From the NCBI GenBank assembly GCA_024500155.1, contig CM044880.1, positions 3,224,001 to 3,288,000 of the forward strand: 64,000 nucleotides of DNA. The letters are read 5' to 3'. Position numbers and translations under genes: made by a program. Positions 21,275 to 35,200 of the stretch are shown piece by piece. Under the pieces are notes generated by a model. It was given only the letters and a program-made list of their open reading frames with translations, was not told where the DNA came from and ran no database searches. The stretch comes from Chenopodium formosanum (Eukaryota > Streptophyta > Magnoliopsida > Caryophyllales > Amaranthaceae). Each line of letters opens with the position of its first letter. The stretch's first letter is position 1.

Positions 21275-22792
21275 ATGCTAGCTAGATTATACCAAAAAAC
21301 AAAAAATAAAAAAGGAAAAAAAAAATTACCCCCTTTTTTTTTTTTTTTTGTAGGTATATTAGATTGAGTATGTAATTAGATCTACACAATTTGTGTAATT
21401 CATTCATTTATTCATTATTATGTAATAAAAAGAATTTATTATATATGATGTTGACCTTATTTAAAATATTGAATAGAATATATCAATGATGGATACGTAT
21501 TTGAAAAATTCTTAATTTCCTAGTCATCCATATAATATTAACTCACCATGTTTCAAAAAAATAAAATAAAAAATAAAATAAACTCACCAAAATCATCAAT
21601 TTTAAGCAATTGCTCAAATATATTAAATGAAAAACTGAAAAATTCATTATACTGCCCAAATTATAAGAAAGTCAAAGGCCTAAGACATCATGACCCCATC
21701 ATCAATTCATCATCTTTCCTAAACATATGTTGATTTTTCATTTTTTTTTTCCCCTATTTTTTTTAATTAAAGTAATTATTTGACTTGGGTACTAATTTTT
21801 TTTTTTAAGCATAAATAATAATGTCAACAAGAGAAACCATATCAAGCTAAGCAAAGAAATAGAGTAGGTACAACATGCTAAAAATTAGTGAAACATTTCT
21901 ATGTTTAATTCATGATAAGTAGATGGCACATGCAAGAGTTTAATACATTTTTATGTTTCATCCATGATGATATTTTTGTGTTTTATGCCACCACATGGCA
22001 TGATGCATGATAATGCTGATGATTCTCACCAATCATTCATGTATAAGATCTTAGAAAATTTGTTGCAATCCATCCACTCATAATACTTAATTGAGTTGAA
22101 TAATTACCAAGTCAACTTCCATGTGTATCTCTAGAGTAATTAATACTAGTATAATACTTGTAAAACGGGAGACATTAGCAGTTTATGTGATGAGAATAAA
22201 GATAATGATACTACCAAAAAAAAAAGTAATGATATAATTATTTGATTTTTAATACGTAGTAGTTTTGACAGAACATTATATCAACAAATGAAGGAGGCCT
22301 ATATTACCAACCCATCACACTATGTGACATTAAGCCTAATCAACTATTCATATGTTGAATTCATTTCATAACATATTCTTTTATAAGTGTAATGTAAACT
22401 CTCTCTATCAAGTGTGAATATGAGAAAATTTAAAAATATAAAAGTAATTCTAACAATTAAAGTTTGTATGACTCTATAAGTCACATGACATATATCTAGA
22501 AATAAGTGTGACATACCAAAAGAGACCCCTACTCCAAATCATGTCGTAATTAGACCAATACGATTAGATGACATTGTAAAAAGTCAATATTGCGCTATAA
22601 GTTTCCAATTAATACATTAGCACAAATCCATTTTATATTGGCCAAAATCGATTCATAAAGATTTATATTCCTTTTTCTTTGTTGTTGCTTTATGAGAGAG
22701 CACACGTTCTCAATTGAGCTTGCTTAATAAAAAGAACTTAAAGGCCTTTGTTAGCCTTAATACAAATTAGCATTAAGCCTAAGAGTCTGTTC
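21275..22792. other. Intergenic spacer
   Basis: RING-gene 3' UTR (AATAAAAAG near 21424) followed by AT-rich sequence with several poly(A)/poly(T) runs. No gene or repeat family is recognised. Confidence 0.5.
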
Positions 22793-22974
22793 ACATTTAC
22801 TTGATTTCGTTTCAGTTCACCTCCAATCAATTCAGTTCATTTCAGCTCCTAATTTCCTTCTTTCATAAAATATTCATTTCAGCTCATTTCAGTTCAGTTC
22901 AGCTCCAATCAGTTTAGTTCAACTTCAATTAGTTCAGTTTAATTCAGTTCAGTTCAGTGAATATGAACAGGCCC
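22793..22974. mobile_element. Tourist-like MITE, 'CTGAACTGAA' family, copy 2
   Basis: 182 bp in reverse orientation to copy 1 (interior TTCAGTTCAGTTCAGCTCC). Ends GAGTCTGTTCA and TGAACAGGCCC; TAA target duplications at 22790-22792 and 22975-22977. The conserved core CTCCTAATTTCCTTCT...ATAAAATATTCA is present. Confidence 0.85.
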
Positions 22975-23162
22975 TAATACTCCACCAAAAAAAAAAAAAA
23001 CATTTGGTCTAATACGGATATAAAATTTACTTGAGAATAAAAAAAAATTAAAGCACAAAATTTAAATTCAACCATCTATGTTATCTAATACGCTTTTAAA
23101 TTATAGCGTGTCAATAAAATACATTGACATCATAATAGTGATTTTACGGGGTAATTACCTAA

Positions 23163-23867
23163 AGGGGTGTTTGTTTAGAGGAATAAAAAAAGGGGGAATA
23201 GGATAAAAGAGAAAGGATTAAACAAATCTTTTGTTTGGTTAGAGGGATGGGGATTATGAAGGGGGATAAGATGTGGATAAAAAAGGGGGTTATCCCTCCA
23301 AATTAGTAACTAAGGGGGTGGTATAAGAAATGGGGACTAAATTTAATGGGTAAAAGACATTATTACCCTTAATGAAAGAGAAAGAAAAAGAGGGTGAAGA
23401 AAGGATTATAAGAGCAACTCCTATGGTTGCTTTTAGGGAATAACTTGCAATTTTAATAATTTTCAAGCTAATAGCCAAACCATTGGAGGATAGTTTAATA
23501 ATTAGCTTGGCCAAGCTAATGCCAAGCAAATTAGCTTAGCTAAGCTAATTAGCTTAAAAATTAATTGTCTCTAATAAAATACTAATTATTTAAAAATTAA
23601 AAATGAAAAATCTAAATGTTAATTAGCTTAACCATTGTGGCATAAATTAGCTAGAAGGAAGGATAGCTTTGCAATCCTATGTGGCATGGCAAACTAATTT
23701 GACAATTAGCTTGCTGTTGGAGTTGCTCTAAGGGTATTTTTATTAGTTATTCCAATTTAATCCCAACTCATACCAATTAATGGAATACACTATTTTTATC
23801 CTTATTACAGCTATTAATTCACCTTTTTTTATCCCACTTAATCCCACCCCTCCTACCAAACGCCCCG
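23163..23867. mobile_element. Tourist-like MITE carrying a nested MITE
   Basis: Ends AGGGGTGTTTG and CAAACGCCCCG, flanked by TAA at 23160-23162 and 23868-23870. The halves contain complementary GGGGGATAAG/CTTTTTTTATCCC-type tracts. Removing the nested element at 23412-23728 leaves about 385 bp. End sequence and TAA duplication fit PIF/Harbinger-derived MITEs. Confidence 0.7.
23412..23728. mobile_element. Tourist-like MITE nested in the 23163-23867 element
   Basis: 317 bp. Perfect inverted ends GAGCAACTCC and GGAGTTGCTC; TAA duplications at 23409-23411 and 23729-23731. AT-rich interior with AGCTAATTAGCTTAGC-type palindromes. It is younger than the host element it interrupts. Confidence 0.85.
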
Positions 23868-24097
23868 TAATTGGTAAAACGACTAAACCAGGTAGAGTCA
23901 CAGTGGACAAATGAATGAAATGATGCCGTGAACTAACCAACACATTCAAACTTGACTCACTAAAAACTTTAGAACCCCAACCCAATTGAATTGAGAAAGA
24001 TCAGATTTGTGACCCGACTGCACATTTGCCACCTCCGAACACTTGCTTCTCTCTCCTCTTCTTCCTCGTTCAACCGCTGCTTCCATCTTCTGGGAAA

Positions 24098-26901
24098 ATG
24101 GTACTTGTTCTTCTTCTCTCATTCTTTTGAATCGATTTTTATACTTTTGAATCGATTTATTCGATCTAATTCTCTGTAATTGATTTATAGAATTGAAACT
24201 TAGAAACTATTCTGATCTTCAAATTGGTTTTTTTTCTGTTGTTTTTCATGCTTCCTCATTGAAAGATTGCGCAATTGTGCAGTAATTTTTGTCGAATTGT
24301 GATTAATAATTAGTAGTTGTTTTGCCCTAATTTCGCGATTTACTTTTGATCCTGATCGTGTTCTTCAACTTTTGTGGAATTGTTATCATCACATTGTATA
24401 ATGTAGTTGTTTTGATGGTAAAATGCTGATTTTTGACTCGTAATTGATCGATTAACCTAATTTTACGGATATGAGATTTAATTGATTGATATATTTTGCG
24501 AAAAATTGGGTATTTGGTGTCGTTTTAATATGAAATGTTGGAATGTGATTTCCAGATTCAGTTCGTGGTTCTTATTAATCGACAAGGGAAAGTGAGGTTG
24601 ACGAAATGGTATTCACCTTATGCTCAGAAGGAACGAACAAAGGTGCAATTTCAATAATTTTGCTGGTTATACTTATATTTTTGCATAATTTAGTTTCATA
24701 TGTTTGTTTAATTGACGAGAAATTGCAATTTTTTTGAAGATTGTTCGCGAACTGAGTGGATTGGTTCTCTCTCGGGGTCCAAAGCTCTGTAACTTTGTAG
24801 ATTGGAAAGGTTTAAAGGTTGTTTACAGAAGGTATTGTTTATGTTTAGGTTTGGCCTTGCATTCATTGAAATGATCATGCTATGTGCTGTACTATTCAGT
24901 ATTTTCTGCTAAATTCGGGTTCAGTTTTGATCTAGTTATGATGTTTTCTATGCTGAGATCTTTTAAATGTAACTTCACCTGGTGAGATTCATTTGCAGTA
25001 TTATTAAAATTAATTGATTAGTCATGTTTGGCAGATATTACTTCTGAGTCCTGGCATGCAACATGTTGAAATTAATCATACTTGGCAATCTTTTATACGA
25101 TATAACCATATAATGGTTGCTTAAGAGTCAGAGAGTTATTCTTGGTGGAGAGTTATAAGGGTGTAGGAATCAGTCAGCTGTAAATTTGACTAGCTTAAGT
25201 AATAAGAATTTTAGAACCAAGAATAACCATATCTGACTTATGAAAATAGGTGAAGCAGTGAGTATGTCCTCTAATTATTTGAGACTTATAGGCTATAGCT
25301 TGTAAAAGGTTTTGTATTATTGGTGAGACTCCAATCAAAAATAGATAAAGTACTTCTATCCTGTTATCTTACTCGTTAATTATTTACCTCTTCTTTCAAA
25401 AAGAAGGTTCTGTTCTACCATGTCCAATGGCTAGGAGATTAGGGTCAAAGATATGCTAAATTTTGATTCTGAACTGAATTTTTACTTACTGCCCTACCAA
25501 TCCTGCCATTTGATGCTTTTGTTTAAGCAGCTTCTTCCACATTATTTCTTGGGGAGTCGTCCTTGTTAAGATTCATTTGAAACTCTCAGCCTTATCTAAA
25601 AGCCTTCAATACTTTTTCATCAAGCTCGAGTCATAATATCAAAGACAAGTCCACCCCTTTCTTTCTTCTACTCAAATTGCTACTGCTCTACTAATTTATT
25701 GTAAGGTAACTAGGAATTTAGAGCTTGCTGAAGGGACAGGTTTGTATTTTTGGCTGCAGTGGCCTTTTCCTCACACTATTATGTGAACTGAAGAGCTTTT
25801 TAGAAAATAATAGGATACTACTGTCAGCGACCTTTTCTTTTATTTTTTTAATGGCTCCAGCAACCTTTTATACTATATTTCTTTCTAAGAGATATGGCTG
25901 CTGCTTTGTGAAAATACCTCCATCTTTGCAAATTGTAGTATCTTCTATCCGGTTGCTTACGCATTTTTAATAAAGTTCTGCTGTAGTTGATGAATAAGCT
26001 TATTTGTTTTATATCGTCGAGTTGTTGCCTCTTATCATACAAGATTTCATGTACTAACAGTTCTCTTGATGTCAAAATGAAAACATTTAATGTTTGGATT
26101 TTCAAAAAGTTGCCCGATATCTACCCATCCTTGGCATTATGCCATTATGTGACAATATTTGTGTTTTTTACAAAAAAAAAATTTCTGCTTCTGATCAATC
26201 TTCTTATTTAAGAACCTCATTCTGGATTCTGGTTTGAAATTGTTTCTGCTATTTTTGATGATTTCTTCTTATTTCTGAGCCTCATAATGGATTCTGGACT
26301 CATGTTTTCTTACATTGATAACCTATGCAGGTATGCAAGTTTGTATTTCTGCATGTGCATTGATCAGAATGACAACGAACTAGAAGTTCTTGAAATTATC
26401 CATCACTTTGTTGAGATTCTGGACCGCTATTTTGGAAGTGTGAGTTATATGCCTCAAGTTGTTAGTTGCCCGCTGGTTGTTTCTTTTCTCATTTTGTTAT
26501 AAGTTCTATGTCTAAAGAAGAATTAAACTCCTTTGCAGGTTTGTGAATTGGATTTGATCTTCAACTTTCACAAGGTAAGAGTATGTCGTGCGCAATGACA
26601 TTTCACAAATCACAATCTTTTCTGTCAGCACTTTCTTTCTGATATGTTGTCTGGTATGGTTATGATAGGCATATTATATACTTGACGAGATTTTGATTGC
26701 TGGAGAGTTGCAAGAATCAAGCAAGAAAACAGTTGCCCGCCTGATTGCCGCACAGGTGCAATACCTACTTGAATGTTGTATGTACTCGATTGCTGTATGT
26801 CAGCTAACATTGAGGATATGGTTTTGTAGGATTCACTGGTCGAGGCTGCAAAAGAGCAAGAAAGTTCTATCAGTAATATTATTGCACAGGCCACAAAGTA
26901 G
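24098..26901 (+). CDS. AP1S: AP-1 clathrin adaptor complex, sigma subunit
   Basis: Seven coding exons: 24098-24100 (ATG only), 24556-24642, 24740-24831, 26331-26439, 26539-26574, 26669-26755, 26830-26901. They join in frame to 161 residues, the normal length. The protein opens MIQFVVLINRQGKVRLTKWY; exon 4 gives YASLYFCMCIDQNDNELEVL and exon 6 AYYILDEILIAGELQESSKK. These match plant AP-1 sigma (Arabidopsis AP1S1/AP1S2) along the whole chain. The protein is the small subunit of the AP-1 adaptor at the trans-Golgi network/early endosome, which sorts cargo into clathrin-coated vesicles. The clathrin-adaptor small-chain (longin-like) fold covers nearly the entire protein. All splice sites are GT-AG. 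Intron 3 (24832-26330, 1.5 kb) is the longest, with nothing recognised inside. PHOT2 lies downstream, tail to tail. Confidence 0.96.
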
Positions 26902-27972
26902 GCTGCTGTCACCTACTGAGTTTTCATATTCGATTATCACCTCTATACCTGGCCAAGTTCTAGTGAAGTTGTAATCAATTTTTTTTATAATGAAAATATC
27001 TCTTTATTCTCCTTATAGTGTATTGTTGCAGTTTCCAAAATTACTACAATGTCTAGATGGTTCTTGTTATTAATTTTGTATCCATTGTTACTGTTTTAAA
27101 TGTTCTTATGCAGGTGTTTTGTCATTGTATTGTTACATATGTCTGCAATAATACTCCGAATTATACTGAGTTTTGTTGCAATTTTTTCTGCGCAATTTTT
27201 CAGTATACTGCAGGTTTCTTTATCTCAATTTTATAGCGTTGTCAATTTGAGGTTTCACCTTGTATTGCTGTTTTATCTTTACTTCTGTGAGTGTTTTCTG
27301 GCAGTGTGAGAATTGAGATCTCCTGTGTGGGTTCTTGGATCATGTACATGATGAAGTTTACTAAGGAGTATTGTGCTATTGATTGCAAAATCCCATAAAG
27401 TATTCACTTTTTTGTATATCTTGTCACCAGTCTTACCAAAATAGATGGTGCGTTATAACTTGGTTAAAAATCATCATTCCAGAACCCAGAAATTGAGGGA
27501 GTCGTTTTTTATCTGTCTAGCAAGCTTAAGTTGTTCATAGAATAAAGTAAGGTAAGCTTTATTTATCTAAACAAACTCTACATCATAAGCATGCATGGAA
27601 GAGGAGCTCTCTGAGTTTCCAAACAATTACAACGTTAGATTACAGAATATACATAGGTATCGTACAGTCTTTTACTACACATAGAAGCAACACTAAAAAT
27701 ATCCTACTTCGCGCCACTATGTACCTCTTCCTCTTATCCTCTATGTACAAATCACAAAAATTATTGAATCACAAGATCTCTTCCCCAGTGATAAGCCTCT
27801 CAGTTATGCAATGAAGTTTATAATTTGGTTTCTGCCAACTGATAATCCTGTGTACATGTGGGAAACATGTCAACTAAAATATTGAATAAGCTGTTAAATG
27901 CAATTACAGAAATGTTGAGCGGTTTTATTTTAGTATGAATCATTACTTAAGAAAAAAAACGAGAGAGACCTT
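26902..27972. other. Convergent 3' UTRs of AP1S and PHOT2
   Basis: AT-rich sequence between the two stop codons. A minus-strand AATAAAG signal at about 27556-27562 could end the PHOT2 transcript. No gene is recognised. Confidence 0.5.
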
Positions 27973-28631
27973 TTAGAACAAGTCCATAGGAGAAGCAAGG
28001 ACTCCGTCGTCATCCCATCTGACTTCCTTTGCACCTGGATCTCTTTTAATCAATTGAAGAGGCACCTCCAGGTTAGGTGGGTCCTGTAAGCAACATATGA
28101 AATGTTAATACCACTCTTTTCCACAGTCAGAGAGACAGGTTATACAACTTTTGCTGGATGTAGAAAGTGATCAGAGAAATGTTTACCATGCAACGAATCA
28201 GAGGCCAGTTTATTTCACGGAAAAAGGGATGCTCTTTTATTTCACTGGCACCCCCTTGGGATCCTAATCTCGTAGCAGGATCTCTGCTTAATAACGCATA
28301 AATTAACTGTCTTGCTGCTAGACTTACCTGCAATATCCATAGACACATGTTATCAGCAATGAGCATCAATTTCTCACAGAGCCAGGCAATAGATCCAAAG
28401 CAACACAGCATTCAAATTTTAAAATTCCAAATTGATATGAAAATGTTTCATATGTAAAATTTCTAGATATGAAGCAAATATATGATGGTTAACATTCACA
28501 ACATTCGAACCATAGGTGAAAAGAGCATCAGGTGAAAGAACTTGAGGATCATTTAAACTAAAGATATTAACCTTAAAATGTAAATTCTCTTCAAGTTCTC
28601 CTGGGATGTTAAATAAAAAAAATAATAAATA

Positions 28632-28662
<31 letters not shown>

Positions 28663-31600
28663 GAGGGGGAGTTCTAAAAAAAAGCCTGCCCATGTTATCA
28701 AATGAATGCCCAAGTTACTGTAGTTATTTCAATAGACCTATAGCAGAGACCTCACTTAAAATTTTAATTACCATGGATATTCTATGAAAAAAGAAATAGT
28801 TTATGTCAGCATAACCAAGCTCACAGGGCCTCTCATGGCTCTTAGTACTAATTACCGCATTAGCAGCAGCTTCCACCTATGGCCTGGTATACCATATAAG
28901 TAGTACAATATATAACCTGAGTTTCTACTATGGTGCTAGCCTATACACATGTCAGCTTTTTGACCAAAATATGATATTTGAGGACAGAAAATACTATACA
29001 TTAATGGCAATACCCCATTTCTAAAACAAGTTAGCATCTTCTTTTGAAGATCAAAGTTAAACTTTACTGTACTTTTATAATATTATAAGATAAAACACCA
29101 TCTTAAGAGTTCTTGTTATATTTGTATCAATGCATATTTCAAAATAGATCTTTCATAAATTGTATCAGTAGAAAAAGACAAAGGTAAAAAACAAGAACAC
29201 AAAATATTCTAGAACAAGAATTTTTTACCGGAATGCTGCTTGGAAATGTGAGGTCTTTGTGCATGATGTTTGCAAATGTCTTTTGTCTGTTCTTACCCCG
29301 GAAAGGTGTACGTCCATAAAGCATCTCATACAACAGAATTCCTGGGGAAAAGAGGAAAAAGCTTAAGCTCCATTTCCTAAATTAAGCAGGAGCCAAATGA
29401 AAATTTTGGATAGACATAAATTCACAAGCCTTTTGATATTCTCTTGTGATACATCAGGTAAGAAGCAACATTAATGGTAGACCAACAAAGATATATGAAA
29501 CAACATAAATGGACCTCTACCATGGAGATGAAACAACATAAATGGTAGGCCAACAAAGATATATGAAACAATGGACCTCTACCATGGAGAGTCACTTCAA
29601 CACCCCCCCCCCCCCTTCGGCGCCCCTCAAGCAAAATAATAAAAAAAATAAAAAAGATAGCATTTTCAGAACTCCTAAAGAGAGCTTCATGTGTCCACAT
29701 AAGAAAAAAGTGATATTAAAACAAAAAACTAGCGTAGAATGAACTCACCTAGAGCCCACCAGTCAATAGCACTAGTATGGCTTGCTCCAGTAATAACTTC
29801 CTGAAAAACAAAGACTTGTAAGAGCTACAATATGAAAAAGCAAGGTAATTGCCTGTTAGAAGACTTAGAAACCTGTGAGACATCCTGATGCAATAATATA
29901 AACTTCTACTCAGACTACATGTAAGTGATAATTCAAGAAAATTAATGAAATTGAGCAATTATAAATAAGGGTTAGGAACACAGTTGCTTCATAGATTGCA
30001 CCGATAATTAATTTAGGAAAACCGGTATATAGTCAATAATTTTATCATGTTTTGGTAACAAAGTCAAGCAGTTGAGTGCTAGACAAGCTCTAAAATGCAT
30101 AAATCAGGTTGTATGAGGAATACTTGTTGAAATTAAAACATATAATAGTTAACAGAAATAATAAAACATACAGGAGCAATGTACTCCTCAGTTCCAACAA
30201 ATGAATTAGATTGGGTAGCTGGCTCTGCTACAAAAGTCGGCGGTGGTTGACTTCGGGATCTTCTTTTCTTTGGTTGTGGAGGCTTTATTATCTGCCAAGA
30301 TTAAAAAAAAAAAGAAAAAGTTCACACGATATGAGAAATAGGTTAAGTGATGATTTTAATAATAATTCAACTGATTTGTGTCCACACATACATGAGGTTT
30401 GCAGGCTGTCAAGAATGAGAGGTCAAAGTCTGTTAAAACAAGATGCCCATTCTTCTGCAGTAGTATATTCTCAGGCTTCAAGTCACGATATATGATACCT
30501 ACTCCACATCAATGTAAAAACTAGTTAGAAACAATAAGTAATAAAAGGACAATATGACATAAAAAATTCAGCCATGTGTAGCAACCAGATACAAATTGTG
30601 AGATTCATAATAGCTAAACTCTATCCAATGAGTACAAAAACAATAATACAAATTGTCAATAGTCAGCAGTACCTAAACAATGAAGATACTCCAGTCCAAT
30701 TACAACCTCAGCTGCGTAAAACCTGAAAATTAGGCATCAATAAAAAGTCTATAGCAGAATCAACAAATACAAATAAAATTATAAGATTGTGACTCAAAAT
30801 GTTATAATAAAGCCATGGTTGTGAGCGAGTTTTTGCAAATGAGAAATTTGGTCTAATGAAATATATGACAAAGCAAGAGGCTGAAGCACCTAGTTTAAAA
30901 ACATGATGATACAGATATATTTAGTAACCACAAGAAACAAATGGTGGGTTCACTTATACAAAGATACAGAGTACAAGACAGAGACAATGACAGGTAAGAT
31001 AAGCAAGAAAAAAAAAGTGTTGGAGTCACAAACACACCTAGCTGAATCCTCTTTGAAGATTTTCAATGGCTGCAAGTCAAGCAAAGCAAAAAGCTCTCCT
31101 CCAGGGCAGAAGTCGGTTATCAGACAAACATGTGTAGAAGTCTGAGGGGGGAAAAAAACCCGTTAGCGAAACAAACTCCATTGAGGAGATAATTACTGAG
31201 ACAACTAATATAATGAAGATTCAGGAGTTTGGTATAGATTAGTAAATTATATAGCTCATAGTTTCACAAGGAAAGCACCAACTTTAATTATTTATACAAG
31301 CACCTTCCAGCCCTCAGGTCAGACTGATTTCACTGATACCATCTAACTACCAGTTGGTTGTCGTGGTAATTCCTTCTCTTCCAATAAAGCAAGTGCAACA
31401 TTTTCTGACTTTACTCATGGCATACCATTACATAATTGTCTAGTTACATCCAGTTCGAAGCTTACTCATGGCATACTTAAAAATATGCAGTTTAATAGAG
31501 GCTACTAAATTACTAATATTAAATTTCAGTACTTGGTAGAATAAAGAGATACATACTGGATATAGTAAATTTTGCTGATAATAAAATAACTTTCTAGCTT

Positions 31601-31957
31601 TCACTTGTTACAAAAATAATTAATAAACCACCTTCTATTGACTGCAGTAGAAACAGCAAAAACCCAATCACAAAGTGCAGTAGGGAACATAGGAAGTCAG
31701 TGAGATTCCATATAGTGTCAAGCTTTAAAATTTACAGTTTTCAGGTCTGAGACATGGGCATCAAGATTTAAGATTTGGATAACATATAACCAGTAACTAC
31801 ATGGATCCAAGAGGCTTATTGACAAGTTACAGTATATGGTAATGGTGAGCTGTATACAAAAACTATTAGTAAACATTTTAATAATGTGTTGTAAATATGA
31901 GCTTCAGGAAGCAGGAGCTCAAGAAACATGCACTTTCAGACCTAGAAATCATGTTCA

Positions 31958-32010
<53 letters not shown>

Positions 32011-32168
32011 GCATGATCATTGTAAATTTTTTGTATAATGCAAGAAGTTAGGGAAGGAAGGAAAAAAAGTAATATAGAGGCAAGTATATCAAGACCTGAA
32101 AAGAAGCATATAGTGTAGGAAGAAAAGGATGATCCAGCATAGAAATTATTTCCCTTTGTAAATCATGT

Positions 32169-32240
<72 letters not shown>

Positions 32241-35200
32241 GCATGATCATTGTAAATTTTTTGTATAATGCAAGAAGTTAGGGAAGGAAGGAAAAAAAGT
32301 AATATAGAGGCAAGTATATCAAGACCTGAAAAGAAGCATATAGTGTAGGAAGAAAAGGATGATCCAGCATAGAAATTATTTCCCTTTCAACACAAGCACG
32401 ATGCACCTGTAAACAATTAGCAAGTATTTCAGATCTTTCTTCACAGGTATAGTACATGGGTTATAACAACATAAATAATACATCAACCACCATGTCTAAA
32501 AACCTCTCCTAACACAGTGGAAACAAGAAAAGGGAATCTCCTGAACCAGTTCAGGCATCATATACAGTCAATCAAATACAATAACTCAAAGATTTGTATG
32601 TGTTGTTGGTACACACGCGCAAACGCACATTACATATCTGTAAACTGTCTGTAGTCTCTGAAAAGTAAAAAAAGGAAACCCACTAAGCCTAGAAGATGAG
32701 GATCATAATGCTGAGAAACATTAAATATTCACACATGTTACAGAGTATGAATCAACTTCAGTATGCAGCCTGTGTGGAAAAAAAGACTCATAAAAATGTA
32801 CAAACTTGTATGCTTTTACCACCACTTATAATCAAAGGTCAGTCCTAAGGATTATCTGAGCAAGAACACACAATAAGTGACCAAGTTCCTACATGCTTTT
32901 CTGAAGGCTTCCTAAATGAAAGGGATCACATTCTTAATGTTAATATACCAGAAAGAAGCACACTTTTTGAAAATGAGAAATTATTTCTCTAAATTCAAAG
33001 GCAGAGTGATACAAAATTAACAAGCAACGCAAAATGACCACAAGAAAAAAGAAAGTTTAGAAGTAACTACGAAGTTAAAATACTATCATATAAGATTATT
33101 TTAACATGCAATAATAAATGCCCACGAGAAAATAGAAAATTGAATGGTAATTATGAAATCTAGAATACTATCAATATAAGGGTTTTTTTTTTTTTTTTTT
33201 TTCTTCTTTCTTCTTTTTTCCAAATAATGCAGCTTCACTTGATATTTGAAATTCAAGAATAATCAATAGTAGTAATCAAAGAGATCTAGAAAGACCAAAG
33301 TTACACGGAGCAACAGACAAACAAAAAGAGTAAAGTGGGCCCAAAAATACACATGTATGGCTCAAAACAGAGAAAAAGATACATATCAGAATGCAAGAAC
33401 GGGACTCAGATCCCAAATTTCCAAAAGATAGCCCAACAAGTTAACTTTAGATTAAAAAGAACAACTAGTATTAGAGCTGTCAAAAGTTGACCCGAACCGA
33501 AATACCGACTCAAAATCGATTATTAACCGAACCATCTGAAACCGAAAAAATGGTAACCCAAACCCGACCTTAACCAACCTGAAACAACCCTAGACCCGAG
33601 TTGACCCGAGTATGTGAGACTTGAACCCGAACATGCCTGACCCTGGAGATGACCCGACCCGAATGTAACCCAACCCGACTTGAACCGAAATTGACGTAAA
33701 CCTGTTTTAACCAGTCAAAACCCGAATTTAACCTAACCTAAACCTCCAAAAATTCTCAAAAAGCGTAGATATTAGCCTTCAATATTTGAATTTTTCAACT
33801 TTTTTTTCACCCGTATATAAAAATTGTCGAAATGTTTACCATGGTCCCTAATTCCTTTCGGAAGTCAAATTAGGTGGGTGTAGCCATCCAATTTACCTTT
33901 AAACGACTAATTTACCGTTTTCCAACTTGCACCGATTTCATTAAATCAAGCCTACCACTAACATTTATGACAACATATAATGATCATATGTGGTTCCAAA
34001 CGTCATTATATAACCCGGAGTTGTATCCTCAAAAATTTCAAGGGTTTTCGACACCGGGCCTCTAAACCTCCAAAATTTATGAAAAAACGTGGATCTTAGG
34101 CTTCAATTTTGAAAATTTTTGACTTTTTTTCGTCCGGGAATAAAAAAATTGCCGAAATATTAACCACGGTCCTTAATACCCTCCGGGAGTCCAATTGGGT
34201 GGGTGGAACCATCCAATTTTCCTTGAAACGACCAATTTACCGGATTCATACTTGCACCGATTTTATTAAATCAAGCCTACCACGAACATTTATGACAACA
34301 TATATTGATCATATATGGCTCCAAACGGAATTATAAGACCCTGAGATATATATTCCCTAAAATCTCAAGTCTTTTAGATACCGGGTCCTGAAACCTACAA
34401 AATTTCTCAAAAAGCGTGGTTATTAGCATTCAATTTTGGAATTTTGTGACTTTTTTTCGCCTGAAAAAAAAATTGTCGAAATGTTTACCATGGTCCCTAT
34501 TACCCTCTAGTAGCCTAATTGGATGGGTGAAACCATCTTATTTGCCTTTAATCGGCCAATTTACCAGTTTACAACTTACGCGGATTTCATTAACTCAAGC
34601 ATACCACAAACATTTATGACAACATATAATAATCATATATGGTTTCAAACGGCATTATATGAACCTGAGATGTATTCCCTAAAATCAAAAGGTTTTTCGG
34701 CACCGTGCCCCAAAACCTCCAAAATTTCTCAAAAAGCGTGGATATAAGCCTTTAATTTTGAAATTTTTTGACTTTTTTCGCAAGGAAATAAAAATTGCCG
34801 AAATATTAACCATGGTCACCAATACCTTCCGGGAGTCGAATTGGGTGGGTGTATCCATCCAATTTGCCTTTAAACGGCCAATTTACCGACTTACAACTTG
34901 CACCGATTTCATTAAATCAAGCCTACCACGAACATTTATGACAACATATAATGATCATACATTGTTCCAAACGGAATTATATGACCCCGAGATGTATCCC
35001 CTAAAATCTCAAATCTTTTCGACACCGGGCCTTGAAACCTACAAAATTTCTCAAAATCGTGGTTAATAGCATTCAATTTTGGAATTTTAAGACTTTTTTT
35101 CGCCTGGAAAAAAAATGCCGAAATGTTTAACATGGTCCCTATTACCCTCTGCCATCCTAATTGGATGGGTGAACCATCTGATTCGCCTTTAAACGACCAA

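Noticed and set aside
28127..28411. Stand-alone kinase-like open frames (also 29139-29333, 46960-47184)
   Set aside because: They are single PHOT2 exons read through into introns and have been merged into the PHOT2 model.
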